A stretch of 64,000 nucleotides of DNA. Source: Burkholderia cepacia (GTDB lineage Bacteria; Pseudomonadota; Gammaproteobacteria; Burkholderiales; Burkholderiaceae). The notes beneath the pieces were generated by a model. It searched no databases. It saw only the letters and a list, made by a program, of their open reading frames with translations, and had not been told where the DNA came from. Both the position numbers and the translations under genes were made by a program. Location: positions 620,001-684,000 of the forward strand of contig NZ_CP013444.1 in NCBI RefSeq assembly GCF_001718835.1, written 5' to 3'. Within the stretch, counting starts at the first letter, position 1, and each line of letters opens with the position of its first letter. Below, piece by piece: positions 35,519-44,862 of the stretch.

Positions 35519-36240
35519 TCAGATCGCGCGTACTCATCGTCGAGGACGAATCGGACATCCGCCGTTTCGTGCGGATGGCACTGGAACACGAGGGGCTCGA
35601 CACCTGCGAGGCGTCGACGGCCCGCGAGGCGCGGATGTACGCGTCGAGCAGCAAGCCCGATCTCGTGATCGTCGATCTCGGGCTGCCGGACGACGACGGC
35701 AAGACGTTCATCCGCGAACTGCGCGAATGGTCGACGGTGCCGGTGATCGTGCTGTCGGCGCGGCAGCAGGAGGTGGAGAAGGTCGCGGCGCTCGACGCGG
35801 GCGCGGACGACTACCTGCCGAAGCCGTTCGGCGTGCCCGAACTGCTCGCGCGGGCGCGCGCGCAGTTGCGGCGCGCGGCGTTCGTGTCGGCCGACGGGCA
35901 ATCGTCGTCGATCGTGCGCTTCGGCGACGTGACCGTCGATCTCGGCAAGCACGAGGTCGCCCGCGGCGGCGAACCGGTTCATCTGACGCGCCTCGAATTC
36001 CGGCTGCTCGCCGCGCTGATTCGCGCGCGCGGCGGCGTGATCGCCGCACGGCAATTGCTGGCCGAGGTCTGGGGCATCCACGACGCGGAACGCGCGCACT
36101 ACGTGCGCGTGTACATGACGAACCTGCGGCAGAAGCTCGAGGAGACGCCGGCGACGCCGCGTTACCTGCTCACCGAACTGCAGTTCGGCTACCGGCTGGT
36201 CGGTCTGGAGGCCGTCGGTGCCGCGCCGCATGCGGTATAG
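35515..36240 (+). CDS. kdpE: response regulator KdpE
   Basis: A 241-residue OmpR/PhoB-family regulator. The receiver has the acidic pocket (VEDES), phosphoacceptor Asp near residue 54 (VDLGLPDDDG) and Lys in YLPKPF. The C-terminal winged helix (HLTRLEFRLLAALIRARGG, then YVRVYMTNLRQKLE) binds DNA. It is coupled to kdpD by an ATGA overlap and should activate kdp transcription. Confidence 0.96.
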   Translation: MIRSRVLIVEDESDIRRFVRMALEHEGLDTCEASTAREARMYASSSKPDLVIVDLGLPDDDGKTFIRELREWSTVPVIVLSARQQEVEKVAALDAGADDYLPKPFGVPELLARARAQLRRAAFVSADGQSSSIVRFGDVTVDLGKHEVARGGEPVHLTRLEFRLLAALIRARGGVIAARQLLAEVWGIHDAERAHYVRVYMTNLRQKLEETPATPRYLLTELQFGYRLVGLEAVGAAPHAV

Positions 36241-36397
36241 ACAAGCGCGCTACCGGGCGACGCCATTCCAGAGCGCGTTCATTCAGCCGTCCGTAATGCG
36301 TAGTTAATTGAAATACAAGGAAATTCCGCCGGCGAAAAACAATCCCCTGACAATTAGAGATAAACACGGATTGCTGATGGAACGGGGTAAACGGCAA

Positions 36398-36413
36398 AGT
36401 TGTATGTACAACT
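36398..36413. promoter_or_regulatory. HutC-type operator upstream of the ABC importer
   Basis: A perfect 16-base palindrome AGTTGTATGTACAACT in the kdpE-importer gap. Its core TGTA-N2-TACA is the half-site arrangement reported for HutC. It lies 120 bases before the binding-protein gene, inside the AT-rich promoter part. A HutC homologue is encoded at 26202-26897, so repression by HutC and induction by urocanate is a reasonable inference. Other GntR proteins can use similar sites. Confidence 0.7.
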
Positions 36414-36533
36414 TGGGCGGCCATTCGAGGCGCCGGTTGGATCGGGTTCGCGGCGGCAGCGCCGCGCCGGCAGAGCGGGCGTCGCCCGCCCGGCCGCGGG
36501 CCCGTCGTTCAGTTCGTCATTCACAGGAACGCC

Positions 36534-37307
36534 ATGAAGAAACTCGCGCTCAGTATTGCCCTTGCCTGCATCGCGGTCGGTGCCCACGCCAGGGATTGGT
36601 CGACGATCCGGTTCGGCGTCGACGCCAGCTATCCGCCGTTCGAATCGAAGGACGCGAGCGGCAAGGTCGTCGGCTTCGACGTCGATCTCGGCAACGAGAT
36701 CTGCGCCCGCCTGAAGGCGAAGTGCGTGTGGATCGAGAACGACTTCGACGGGATGATTCCCGCGCTGAAGGCGAAGAAGTTCGACGGCGTGCTGTCGTCG
36801 ATGTCGATGACGCCGGCGCGTGCCGAGCAGATCGCGTTCTCCGACAAGCTGTTCAACACGCCGACGCGCCTCGTCGCGAAGAAGGGCGCGAACCTGCAGC
36901 CGACGGCCGAATCGCTGAAGGGCAAGTCGGTCGGCGTCGAGCAGGGCACGATCCAGGAAACCTACGCGAAGACGTACTGGGCGCCGAAGGGCGTGCAGGT
37001 CGTGCCTTACCAGAACCAGGACGGCGTGTACCAGGACCTGATGTCGGGCCGCCTCGACGCGGCGCTGCAGGACGCGGTGCAGGCCGACATCGGCTTCCTG
37101 AAGACGCCGCGCGGCGCGAGCTTCGACTTCGCCGGCAAGGACATCGACGATCCGAAGACGCTCGGCAACGGCGCCGGCATCGGGCTGCGCAAGGACGACG
37201 CCGACCTGAAGGCGAAGATCGACCACGCGATCGCCGACATCATCAAGGACGGCACGTACAAGAAGCTCGAGAAGAAGTACTTCGCATTCGACGTCTACGG
37301 CGGCTGA
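36534..37307 (+). CDS. periplasmic binding protein of a histidine/basic amino acid importer
   Basis: A 257-residue family 3 solute-binding protein. Signal peptide MKKLALSIALACIAVGAHA; mature start RDWSTIRFGVDASYPPFESK. The family signatures GFDVDLGNEICARLKAKC and FDGMIPALKAKKFDGVLSSM are present. Closest in pattern to the HisJ/ArgT/LAO group, so the ligand is histidine, lysine, arginine or ornithine. The upstream HutC-like site favours histidine. It is first of a four-gene importer. Confidence 0.88.
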   Translation: MKKLALSIALACIAVGAHARDWSTIRFGVDASYPPFESKDASGKVVGFDVDLGNEICARLKAKCVWIENDFDGMIPALKAKKFDGVLSSMSMTPARAEQIAFSDKLFNTPTRLVAKKGANLQPTAESLKGKSVGVEQGTIQETYAKTYWAPKGVQVVPYQNQDGVYQDLMSGRLDAALQDAVQADIGFLKTPRGASFDFAGKDIDDPKTLGNGAGIGLRKDDADLKAKIDHAIADIIKDGTYKKLEKKYFAFDVYGG

Positions 37308-37364
37308 TCGCCTTGCGGCGCGGCTCGCGAGAGCCGCGCCGCGCGCCTTTCCGGATACGCTCAC

Positions 37365-38054
37365 ATGATCTTCCAAGGATTTGGCCCGCTGCTGTGGGCC
37401 GGCACGGTCGAGACCGTGAAGCTCGCGGTGCTGTCGCTGGCTGCGTCGCTCGTTCTGGGCCTCGTCGGTGCGAGCGCGAAGCTGTCGACGAACCGCGCGT
37501 GCGCGGCGGTCGGCACCTTCTACACGACGCTGATCCGCGCGGTACCCGACCTCGTGCTGATGCTGCTGCTGTTCTACGGGATCCAGATCCTGCTGAACGA
37601 CTTCACCGACATGCTCGGCTGGGACCAGATCGACATCGACCCGTTCGTGGCCGGCGTCATCACGCTCGGCTTCATCTACGGCGCGTACTTCACCGAGACG
37701 TTCCGCGGTGCGTTCCTGTCGGTGCCGCGCGGCCAGCTCGAAGCGGGCTTCGCGTACGGGATGAGCGGCTGGCGCGTGTTCCGCCGCATCCTGTTCCCGC
37801 AGATGATGCGCTTCGCGCTGCCCGGTATCGGCAACAACTGGCAGGTGCTCGTGAAGGCCACCGCGCTCGTGTCGATCATCGGCCTCGCCGACGTCGTCAA
37901 GGCGTCGCAGGACGCGGGCAAGAGCACGCTCGATTTCTTCTTCTTCACGCTTGCGGCAGGCGCGATCTACCTCGCGATCACGACGGTGTCCAACGTCGTG
38001 CTGCATCACCTCGAGAAGCGTTATTCCGTCGGCGTCCGGAGGCTTGCACTGTGA
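37365..38054 (+). CDS. hisQ: ABC importer permease HisQ
   Basis: A 229-residue inner-membrane permease with about five helices and the EAA loop (RGQLEAGFAYGMSGWRVFRR) that contacts the ATPase. It is the HisQ/GlnP type, pairing with the next gene. The TGA stop overlaps the GTG start of hisM. Confidence 0.9.
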   Translation: MIFQGFGPLLWAGTVETVKLAVLSLAASLVLGLVGASAKLSTNRACAAVGTFYTTLIRAVPDLVLMLLLFYGIQILLNDFTDMLGWDQIDIDPFVAGVITLGFIYGAYFTETFRGAFLSVPRGQLEAGFAYGMSGWRVFRRILFPQMMRFALPGIGNNWQVLVKATALVSIIGLADVVKASQDAGKSTLDFFFFTLAAGAIYLAITTVSNVVLHHLEKRYSVGVRRLAL

Positions 38055-38764
38055 TCGAACTCGTCAGCCAGTACTGGCAAAGCTATCTCTACACCGACGG
38101 CTACCGCTTCAGCGGCCTCGCGATCACGCTGTGGCTGCTGGTCGTGTCGATCGCGCTGGGCTTCGCGCTCGCCGTGCCGCTCGCGATCGCGCGTGCATCG
38201 TCGAACCGCTGGATCTCGGGCCCGGTGTGGCTCTATACGTACGTGTTCCGCGGCACGCCGCTCTACGTGCAGCTGCTGATGTGCTACACGGGCATCTACA
38301 GCCTGCAGGTCGTGCACAACCACGTGCTGCTCGACACGTTCTTCCGCAACGCGATGAACTGCACGCTGCTCGCGTTCGTGCTGAACGAATGCGCGTATGC
38401 GACGGAGATCTTCGCGGGCGCGATCAAGGCGACGTCGGCCGGCGAGATCGAGGCCGGCATGGCCTACGGGATGTCGCGCTTCAAGCTCTACACGCGGATC
38501 ATCCTGCCGTCCGCGCTGCGCCGTTCGCTGCCGAGCTACAGCAACGAAGTGATCCTGATGCTGCACGCGACGACGCTCGCGTTCACCGCGACCGTGCCCG
38601 ACATCCTGAAGGTCACGCGCGACGTCAATTCGGCGACGTACATGTCGTTCCAGGCCTACGGCATCGCGGCCGTGCTGTACGCCGTCGTCGTGTTCACGCT
38701 CATCTGGGCGTTCCGCAAGCTCGAGACGCGCTGGCTCGCGTACCTCTCGCCGCGCGGCCATTAA
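38051..38764 (+). CDS. hisM: ABC importer permease HisM
   Basis: A 237-residue permease. The start is a GTG at 38051 overlapping the hisQ stop (GTGA); no ATG is suitable. The EAA loop is AGEIEAGMAYGMSRFKLYTR, and helices such as ITLWLLVVSIALGFALAVPL are clear. With HisQ it forms the translocation pore. Confidence 0.9.
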   Translation: MIELVSQYWQSYLYTDGYRFSGLAITLWLLVVSIALGFALAVPLAIARASSNRWISGPVWLYTYVFRGTPLYVQLLMCYTGIYSLQVVHNHVLLDTFFRNAMNCTLLAFVLNECAYATEIFAGAIKATSAGEIEAGMAYGMSRFKLYTRIILPSALRRSLPSYSNEVILMLHATTLAFTATVPDILKVTRDVNSATYMSFQAYGIAAVLYAVVVFTLIWAFRKLETRWLAYLSPRGH

Positions 38765-38807
38765 CGGCCATTAACGCATTCGCACGATTCGCAAGGAAGG
38801 ACCCAGC

Positions 38808-39575
38808 ATGTACAAGCTTACCGTTGACAACCTGCACAAGAAGTTCGGCGACAACGAGGTGTTGAAGGGCGTGTCGATGAAGGCGAAGGCCGGCGACGTG
38901 ATCAGCATCATCGGCTCGAGCGGCTCCGGCAAGAGCACGTTCCTGCGCTGCATCAACTTCCTCGAGCAGCCGTGCTCGGGGCAGATCACGATCGGCAGCG
39001 AGCCGATCCAGACTACGCGCGACCGCAACGGTTCGCTGCGCGTGGCCGACCAGAAGCAGCTGCAGCGGATGCGCACCAAGCTGTCGATGGTGTTCCAGCA
39101 CTTCAACCTGTGGGCACACATGACGGTGCTCGAGAACGTGATCGAAGCGCCGATGGCCGTGCTCGGGGTGGGCAAGGACGAAGCGATCGCGCGGGCGCGC
39201 AAGTACCTGGAGAAGGTCGGCCTCGCGCCGCGCGTCGAGAGCATGTATCCGTCGCACCTGTCGGGCGGCCAGCAGCAGCGCGTGGCCATTGCACGCGCGC
39301 TTGCGATGGAGCCGGAAGTGATGCTGTTCGACGAGCCGACGTCGGCGCTCGATCCGGAACTGGTGGGCGAAGTGCTGAAGGTGATGCAGACGCTCGCCGA
39401 GGAAGGGCGCACGATGGTCGTCGTCACGCACGAGATGGGCTTCGCGCGCAACGTGTCGAATCACGTGATCTTCCTGCATCAGGGAAAGATCGAGGAGGAA
39501 GGGAATCCGCAGGAGATTCTCGTGAATCCGAAGAGCGAACGGCTCGGGCAGTTCCTGTCGGGGCGGTTGAAGTAG
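38808..39575 (+). CDS. hisP: ABC importer ATPase HisP
   Basis: A 255-residue ATPase with Walker A GSSGSGKST near residue 36, Q-loop VFQHFNLWAHMTVLENV, signature LSGGQQQR, Walker B VMLFDEPTS and switch His in VVTHEMGF. Sequence is very close to HisP and drives uptake through HisQM. It is 43 bases after hisM. No clear terminator follows. Confidence 0.93.
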   Translation: MYKLTVDNLHKKFGDNEVLKGVSMKAKAGDVISIIGSSGSGKSTFLRCINFLEQPCSGQITIGSEPIQTTRDRNGSLRVADQKQLQRMRTKLSMVFQHFNLWAHMTVLENVIEAPMAVLGVGKDEAIARARKYLEKVGLAPRVESMYPSHLSGGQQQRVAIARALAMEPEVMLFDEPTSALDPELVGEVLKVMQTLAEEGRTMVVVTHEMGFARNVSNHVIFLHQGKIEEEGNPQEILVNPKSERLGQFLSGRLK

Positions 39576-39644
39576 GGGGGGGCTCGCGGCGACATCTATA
39601 AGCAATGCAGAAAGCCACTGCCCGTTGGGCGTGGCTGCGCGGCC

Positions 39645-40904
39645 TCAGCGAAGTAGATCGATGTTGTCGTCGATTCGAGCTTGAATGGCGTGCAAGGTGT
39701 CTTGCGTCACTTCCCCTGGGAACAGGTTCTCGGTCATGGCCGCAAACTGGCTGGCCACGTCGCAGAACCTGTCGATGATCCCGCCGGCAACGTCGGCCGA
39801 GATCTCCGCTTCATCAGCAAGGCTCAGCATCGCCTGTCGGTCAATCGCCAGCGCTTCGCCCATCACGTCCATCTGGTGGTACCCGCCTGGTCCCTCGCAG
39901 AACGTCACGTCGTAGGCCGGCGCCAATTTCCATTCACCGGATGGTGACATGACGTAGGCGAAATTCTTGGGATGGTCGTCTCGATTGTTGAACGCGACAT
40001 TGAAGACTGCACGCTCGTATGCAAGCGCTTTCTCCCGCAAATCGTTGGTGCATATCTGGGTCGCGCGCAAGAAGTTGACGTAGTCCAGGGTCCCCGCTGT
40101 CTTGTAGTCGGCGCCGGTGAAGGCGGCCAGGCTTTGCATGGGCACGCGCAAACCGTCGTGTCGATCAAAGCGTCGGGTGGCAAAGGCCGCGAGCCCGTTG
40201 GGCAAGCTGAAATGCAGCGTGTCCGGGGTCTGTATGCCGCACATGCGCAAGCACTCGGCATAGACCATTTCGACAGCGCAGACTTCGGCATGTTCTTCTT
40301 TGGCCGGGAACTTGATCAACCAGGCCTCGAAACCCGGCATGGCGGCGGTAGTAAAGGCGCCGGTTCGAGGGTCACGATAAACCAGGACCTTGGGCCTGGC
40401 GCCTTGCGGAGATCCCCCCACCCGCAGCAATGTCTGCAGGAACTCCCCGCCTTCGCCCTGGAGCACCTCCCGCACCTCTGCCGCGAGTCGGTCAAGGGGG
40501 ATGTCCTCTTCCGGCGCTTGCCCCTCTGGTGCCACCGGCTTGAACGACAAGGCTCCCATGGCATGGTTGCCGATGTAGGCCAGCCTCTCCAGCGGGCCGA
40601 TACGCGCAGGGTTGAGACCGCGGCGCTTGAACAAGCGGTCCATCAGCAGCATGCCCCAACCGTCGGGCAGCGAGTCATAGACGGGCCCGGGTAGTGCCAG
40701 CTGATGGGGCGGGAAGTTCCTGCGCAACTTGGGGCCATTCAGAGGTAGCGTATAGGACGACAGTTCCAGTCCTCTATCTCTCGCCTCGTCGCTGTACTCG
40801 AACACGATCAGTGGACGACCCGTGATGGCCGTCGTCGAGACCAGCGTGCCCCAGCGCCAATGTTCACCCCAGCCGTTGTAGTAGACGTCAACCTGCTCGA
40901 GCAT
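39645..40904 (-). CDS. hipA: HipA-type Ser/Thr kinase toxin
   Basis: A 419-residue HipA-family kinase. The N-terminal couple domain (VYYNGWGEHWRWGTLVST, then YDSLPDGWGMLLMDRLFKRR) precedes the kinase domain with catalytic FNVAFNNRDDHPKNFAYV and metal-binding APAYDVT. HipA toxins phosphorylate glutamyl-tRNA synthetase or related targets and cause dormancy. The ATG at 40904 overlaps the antitoxin stop region by 17 bases. Codon use is less GC-rich than in flanking genes and a transposase scrap lies just upstream of hipB, so it was probably acquired. Confidence 0.85.
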   Translation of the reverse strand: MLEQVDVYYNGWGEHWRWGTLVSTTAITGRPLIVFEYSDEARDRGLELSSYTLPLNGPKLRRNFPPHQLALPGPVYDSLPDGWGMLLMDRLFKRRGLNPARIGPLERLAYIGNHAMGALSFKPVAPEGQAPEEDIPLDRLAAEVREVLQGEGGEFLQTLLRVGGSPQGARPKVLVYRDPRTGAFTTAAMPGFEAWLIKFPAKEEHAEVCAVEMVYAECLRMCGIQTPDTLHFSLPNGLAAFATRRFDRHDGLRVPMQSLAAFTGADYKTAGTLDYVNFLRATQICTNDLREKALAYERAVFNVAFNNRDDHPKNFAYVMSPSGEWKLAPAYDVTFCEGPGGYHQMDVMGEALAIDRQAMLSLADEAEISADVAGGIIDRFCDVASQFAAMTENLFPGEVTQDTLHAIQARIDDNIDLLR

Positions 40905-41214
40905 GACTGGACTTCCTCTTGGCACGTTGGCGCCTGGCGCTGTTTTCGTAGCGGCGAACGTCTTCCAGACTGTCCAGCCTGGGCAAGAACAACCCTTCGA
41001 GTTCCTTGCTCCGCCCAAGCACCATGGCCACGCGGACCACGTTCTCGAAACCCACATTGCGTCCAGCCTCCAGGTTGGACACCGTATTGATTCCGATGCC
41101 GGCGCGTCCGGCCACGTCGGCTTGCGTCATCTGCAGGGCCAAGCGCTCCGTGCGCAGGCGTTCGCAAAGCCGCTTGACGATCTCACTCGGCTTGCTCAGG
41201 CTTAAATCCAACAT
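40888..41214 (-). CDS. hipB: HipB-type antitoxin
   Basis: A 108-residue DNA-binding protein with an XRE/Cro helix-turn-helix (QMTQADVAGRAGIGINTVSN, about residues 28-48). The basic tail should engage HipA. It represses its own operon by family rule. ATG 41214 starts the HTH-containing part; an extension to 41277 is unsupported. The gene precedes and overlaps hipA. Confidence 0.83.
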   Translation of the reverse strand: MLDLSLSKPSEIVKRLCERLRTERLALQMTQADVAGRAGIGINTVSNLEAGRNVGFENVVRVAMVLGRSKELEGLFLPRLDSLEDVRRYENSARRQRAKRKSSHARAG

Positions 41215-41395
41215 ATAGCCCCTTAAGTCGCAATAGGCACCGTTAACGCACAAAATTATAGAGTTATCGAAAAACACCAGTCAAGAAACGTAATTCCCTT
41301 ATCCGGGGGCTTATGTCTATGTGACGCACATAGCACACCATTTGATGGATTTAGCATGTTGAGATGCCGATCGCAAGGCCCCGCCCGGGGGGCTG

Positions 41396-41497
41396 AGCCT
41401 CGTGACTGATGGGTTCTCGCGCAAGATCGTCGGGCATTACGTTCACGACAGCCTGCAGACCCAGGACTTGGCAGCGTCATCCAATGAATTGAATTGA
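41396..41497 (+). pseudogene. transposase (rve core) fragment
   Basis: An open stretch reads SLVTDGFSRKIVGHYVHDSL and then QTQDLAASS before a stop. The DxxSRKIVG...S pattern is the integrase core of IS3-type transposases around the second catalytic Asp. Only about 34 codons remain, with no inverted repeats found. The rest of 41215-41603 has no gene; it marks an old insertion beside hipBA. Confidence 0.7.
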
Positions 41498-41603
41498 TTT
41501 GATTTTCCGCGGAGGGGGCACCGCGGCCTGGATGGACGTGACTTCCTGATCCATCGCGCGTGCCGCCGGGCGCGGCAAGCAATAGCAGGCCCGGCGCGCG
41601 ACC

Positions 41604-42953
41604 TCAGTTCGGCGACAATTCTCCCGTCGCCCGATAGTCACCCGCCATCAGCGCCGCGAGCAGCGCGTGCAGCGTCACATAGCGTGTGCCCGTGGCCGCG
41701 TCCGTCTCGCCCGCGGTGCGATCGTAGGGCTCGTTGTCATGGATCGTCGCGCGCACGATCGGATAGATCTGCGTTTCCCAGCGGCTGCCGTTGAACACGC
41801 CGTAGTGGCCCGCCCCGGTCTGCACGTGGTGCGTCTTCAGGTACGGCGGCAACCCCGAACACAGCTCCTGCGCGGCGACCGTCTGGCCGACCGCGCAGAT
41901 ATCGTCCTTCTCGCCTTCGATCGTCAGCAGCGCGGTGCGATGAATCGCCGCCGGCTCGACGAGCCGCTCGCCGACCGTCAACTCGCCGCGCGCGAGCGCG
42001 TATTGCTGGAACACCTTCTCGACCGTTTCCAGATAGAACTCCGCGGTGAGATCGGCGGTGGCGAAGTATTCGTCGTAGAAGTGCCGCAGCGTGTCGGCTT
42101 TCGCCGGGTCGCCTTTCGCGCGCTCGTAATACAGGTCGGCAAACGATGCCGCGTGGCGATCGGGATTCATCGACATGAACGCGCCGACCTGCACGAAGCC
42201 CGGATACACGCATCGCTGCGCGCCGACGAAGCCCGCCGGCACGACGCTGATCAGGTTCCGCGCGAACCATTCGATCGGCCGGCTCGTCGCGAGCGCGTTG
42301 ACCTTGGTCGGGTTCACGCGGCAGTCGATCGGCCCGGCCATCAGCGTCAGGCTCGCGGGCTGTGCCGGATCGCCGCCGGCGGCCATCAGCGCGACCGCCG
42401 CGAGCGCGGCGACGGTCGGCTGGCAGATCGCGAGCACGTGGGCGTCCGGGCCGATCTGGCGGATGAAGTCGACCACGTGTGCGACGTATTCGTCGAAGCC
42501 GAACCGTCCGGCCGTCAGCGGGATGTCACGCGGGTTGTGCCAGTCGGTGATGTACACGTCGTGATCGGCCAGCATCGTACGCACGGTGCCGCGCAACAGC
42601 GTCGCGAAATGCCCCGACATCGGCGCGACGATCAGCACGCGCGGCTGGCGCGCGACCGGCAGCGCCTTGCGGAAATGCAGCAGCGTGCCGAACGGCGTGC
42701 CGGCCGCCGCGTGCTCCACGATCGGCACCGTTGCGCCGTCGACGTCCACCGCGTCGATGCCGAACGGCGGACGCCGGTGGGAGAACGCGCAGCATTCGAG
42801 CAGTTCGCACAGCGCGTCGAGCATGCGGCCGGACGATGTCGATGTCGACAGGGGCCACATCGACATCGAAACGCGCATGCACGCGGCCCAGGCGCGCGCG
42901 GGCCGCGTGCATTCGGCGAACCACTGATAGCAAGGGTAGGCAAGCAAGTTCAT
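41604..42953 (-). CDS. phaZ: intracellular poly(3-hydroxybutyrate) depolymerase
   Basis: A 449-residue alpha/beta-fold depolymerase that mobilises intracellular PHB granules. The catalytic Cys177 is in the box VLAICQPTVAALA. The probable Asp is in EGEKDDI and His in GAGHYGVFNGSRW, the order seen in R. eutropha PhaZ1. There is no signal peptide, as expected for the intracellular enzyme. ATG 42953 follows the usual N-terminus MNLLAYPCYQWFA; the upstream extension is unsupported. Confidence 0.92.
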   Translation of the reverse strand: MNLLAYPCYQWFAECTRPARAWAACMRVSMSMWPLSTSTSSGRMLDALCELLECCAFSHRRPPFGIDAVDVDGATVPIVEHAAAGTPFGTLLHFRKALPVARQPRVLIVAPMSGHFATLLRGTVRTMLADHDVYITDWHNPRDIPLTAGRFGFDEYVAHVVDFIRQIGPDAHVLAICQPTVAALAAVALMAAGGDPAQPASLTLMAGPIDCRVNPTKVNALATSRPIEWFARNLISVVPAGFVGAQRCVYPGFVQVGAFMSMNPDRHAASFADLYYERAKGDPAKADTLRHFYDEYFATADLTAEFYLETVEKVFQQYALARGELTVGERLVEPAAIHRTALLTIEGEKDDICAVGQTVAAQELCSGLPPYLKTHHVQTGAGHYGVFNGSRWETQIYPIVRATIHDNEPYDRTAGETDAATGTRYVTLHALLAALMAGDYRATGELSPN

Positions 42954-43242
42954 GACCGTCGCGCCTCGTGCCGCTGTTTGTCGAACGAGGCAAGCCATGT
43001 GCCAGCCCGCGGCTGGCACGCGCGTTGCGCGTCCTGACAGCGCACAGCGGCGTGCAGGCGGGCGCTCGGCCCGAAGGTCGCATGCGACGCAATGCAAGAC
43101 GTTTCATCGATGCAACGCGCGGCAGCGTTGGCGCGAAGTTGCGCCAGACCGGCGAATTCGGCGCACGGCGATGGTGCGGCATAGGTGCGGCGCCAGTCGT
43201 TTTCGGTGCACGTGCACGACAGGCATTCACAGGGGACGCGAC

Positions 43243-43905
43243 ATGAAATCCGCAGGAGAAACGACGCTGACCGTCAGCAGTCGGAACTATTCGTCGTGGT
43301 CGATGCGCGGCTGGCTGCTGGCGAAGCTGAGCGGGCTCGTGTTCGAGACGGTCAGCGTGCCGATCGATGCCGCGTCGCGCGCGGAGTTGCTGCTGCTGTC
43401 GCCGTCGATTCTCGTGCCGTGCCTGACGCACGACGGCAATACGGTGTGGGACACGCTCGCGATCGCCGAATACCTGAACGAGATTCGGCCGCAGGCGCGG
43501 CTGCTGCCTGAAGACCGGCAAGCACGCGCGCATTGCCGGTCGATCTGCGGCGAGATGCATTCCGGTTTCAGCGCGTTGCGATCCGCGTTGCCGATGAACC
43601 TGCGCGCGCATTTCCCCGGCTTCCGGATCTGGTCGCGCGCACAGCACGACATCGAGCGGATCGTGACGATCTGGCGCGAATGCCTCGCGCAGTATCACGG
43701 GCCCTGGTTGTTCGGCGCGGAGATCGGCATCGCCGACGCGATGTATGCACCGGTCGTCACGCGCTTCCTGACCTACGACGTGAAGCTGGAGCCCGATATC
43801 GCGGAATACTGCATGCAGGTGCTCGCGCATCCGTTCGTGGCGGAGTGGATCGATGCGGCGAAGGCGGAGCACGAGGACATCGACGAACTCGACATGGAGT
43901 TCTGA
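43243..43905 (+). CDS. glutathione S-transferase family protein
   Basis: A 220-residue GST. The N-terminal thioredoxin-like domain has SSRNYSSWSMRGWLLAKLSG, with the Ser in the YSSWSMR position as the likely glutathione-activating residue, and TLAIAEYLNE as the glutathione gamma-glutamyl-binding Asp/Ser region. The C-terminal helical domain ends in an acidic tail. The ATG at 43243 follows GGGGACGCGAC. Substrate unknown. 289 bases of empty DNA lie between it and the divergent phaZ gene. Confidence 0.88.
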   Translation: MKSAGETTLTVSSRNYSSWSMRGWLLAKLSGLVFETVSVPIDAASRAELLLLSPSILVPCLTHDGNTVWDTLAIAEYLNEIRPQARLLPEDRQARAHCRSICGEMHSGFSALRSALPMNLRAHFPGFRIWSRAQHDIERIVTIWRECLAQYHGPWLFGAEIGIADAMYAPVVTRFLTYDVKLEPDIAEYCMQVLAHPFVAEWIDAAKAEHEDIDELDMEF

Positions 43906-44083
43906 GTATCGCAGCGTGCGGCGCTCAAATATCGGACGAATGGCGTCTGACCAGAGCGCGCTTAAATCGGGAGAATCGACGAGCAGCGCGTTCCCTCGTC
44001 ACGGCGGGCCTCGCGCGCGACAGGGGGTAAACATCGCGGGCGCGTTGCCGATAACGCAGGTCCAGTGACCGCATGAGAAACAC

Positions 44084-44464
44084 GTGAAGCCGTTCGTCAT
44101 TCTTGCCTTTGCCGCCGCTGCGCTCACCGGCTGCGCCCAGTTCCAACCCGGACGTCAGGATGCGAATGCGCACAACGACGTGCCCGCTTCGTCGACGCCG
44201 CTCGTCGATTTCGTCATCCCTGCCGATGCGCTCGGCGCACGCGATCCGCAACTGACCGCCGTGCTCGCGAAAGTCGGCGCGCTGGCGTCGAAGCAGCCGC
44301 AACCGATGACGATTCGCGTGGCCGCGCTGCCGCAGGATTTCGGCTATCTGAACCAGTCGATCCGGCGCGGCATCGCAACGCAGCGCGCGGGGTCGGTGCG
44401 CGTCGAGAACGTGGCGGCCGGCAGTTGCCGGCCGTACAGCGTTCAGGTCGGTCCGACGCAGTGA
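44084..44464 (+). CDS. small lipoprotein of the stator-like locus
   Basis: A 126-residue lipoprotein starting at GTG 44084: KPFVILAFAAAALTGC with lipobox LTGC near residue 17. The mature part is short and alpha/beta, with TPLVDFVIPADALGARDPQL and a C-terminal pair of short strands. No family recognised. It is 14 bases ahead of the next gene and begins a run of six same-strand genes ending in the MotA/MotB-like pair. Confidence 0.65.
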   Translation: MKPFVILAFAAAALTGCAQFQPGRQDANAHNDVPASSTPLVDFVIPADALGARDPQLTAVLAKVGALASKQPQPMTIRVAALPQDFGYLNQSIRRGIATQRAGSVRVENVAAGSCRPYSVQVGPTQ

Positions 44465-44478
44465 CAGGAGATCTCGCG

Positions 44479-44862
44479 ATGCTACGACTGTCGATCTGCG
44501 CGGCCATGCTCGTGTGCGGCGCCGCGTTTGCCGCGCCACCCGCTGACGGCGCGCCGCCTGCGCCCGCCGCGTCCCACCAGGTGTTTCCGCCGCTGCCGCC
44601 ATTCGCGTCGCTGCCGCCGGGGGCGGGCGGCGACGACGAGGCGCCGGCGTTAGCGCCGGCGGGCGGGCGTCATGCGAAGAAACCGCGCCACGCGCCGCCC
44701 GTGAAGCGAGCACCGGAGTTTCAGGTGCATCTCGTCGTGACCGAGGCGTCGCGCGCGGCGCTTGCCGCCGTGGACAAGAAGCTCGACGACGCGATGGCGA
44801 AGAGCGTGCGCGATCGGCGCACGACGGGGGCCGGCGCGGCTGCGCTGGCGATGGCGCAATGA
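44479..44862 (+). CDS. small exported Pro/Ala-rich protein
   Basis: A 127-residue protein with a signal peptide (MLRLSICAAMLVCGAAFAAP). The next 70 residues are Pro/Ala/Gly-rich with a basic patch (RHAKKPRHAPPVKR), then a short helical tail (EASRAALAAVDKKLDDAMAK). It looks like a periplasmic spacer or adaptor. The stop overlaps the lytic transglycosylase start (ATGA). Confidence 0.65.
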   Translation: MLRLSICAAMLVCGAAFAAPPADGAPPAPAASHQVFPPLPPFASLPPGAGGDDEAPALAPAGGRHAKKPRHAPPVKRAPEFQVHLVVTEASRAALAAVDKKLDDAMAKSVRDRRTTGAGAAALAMAQ

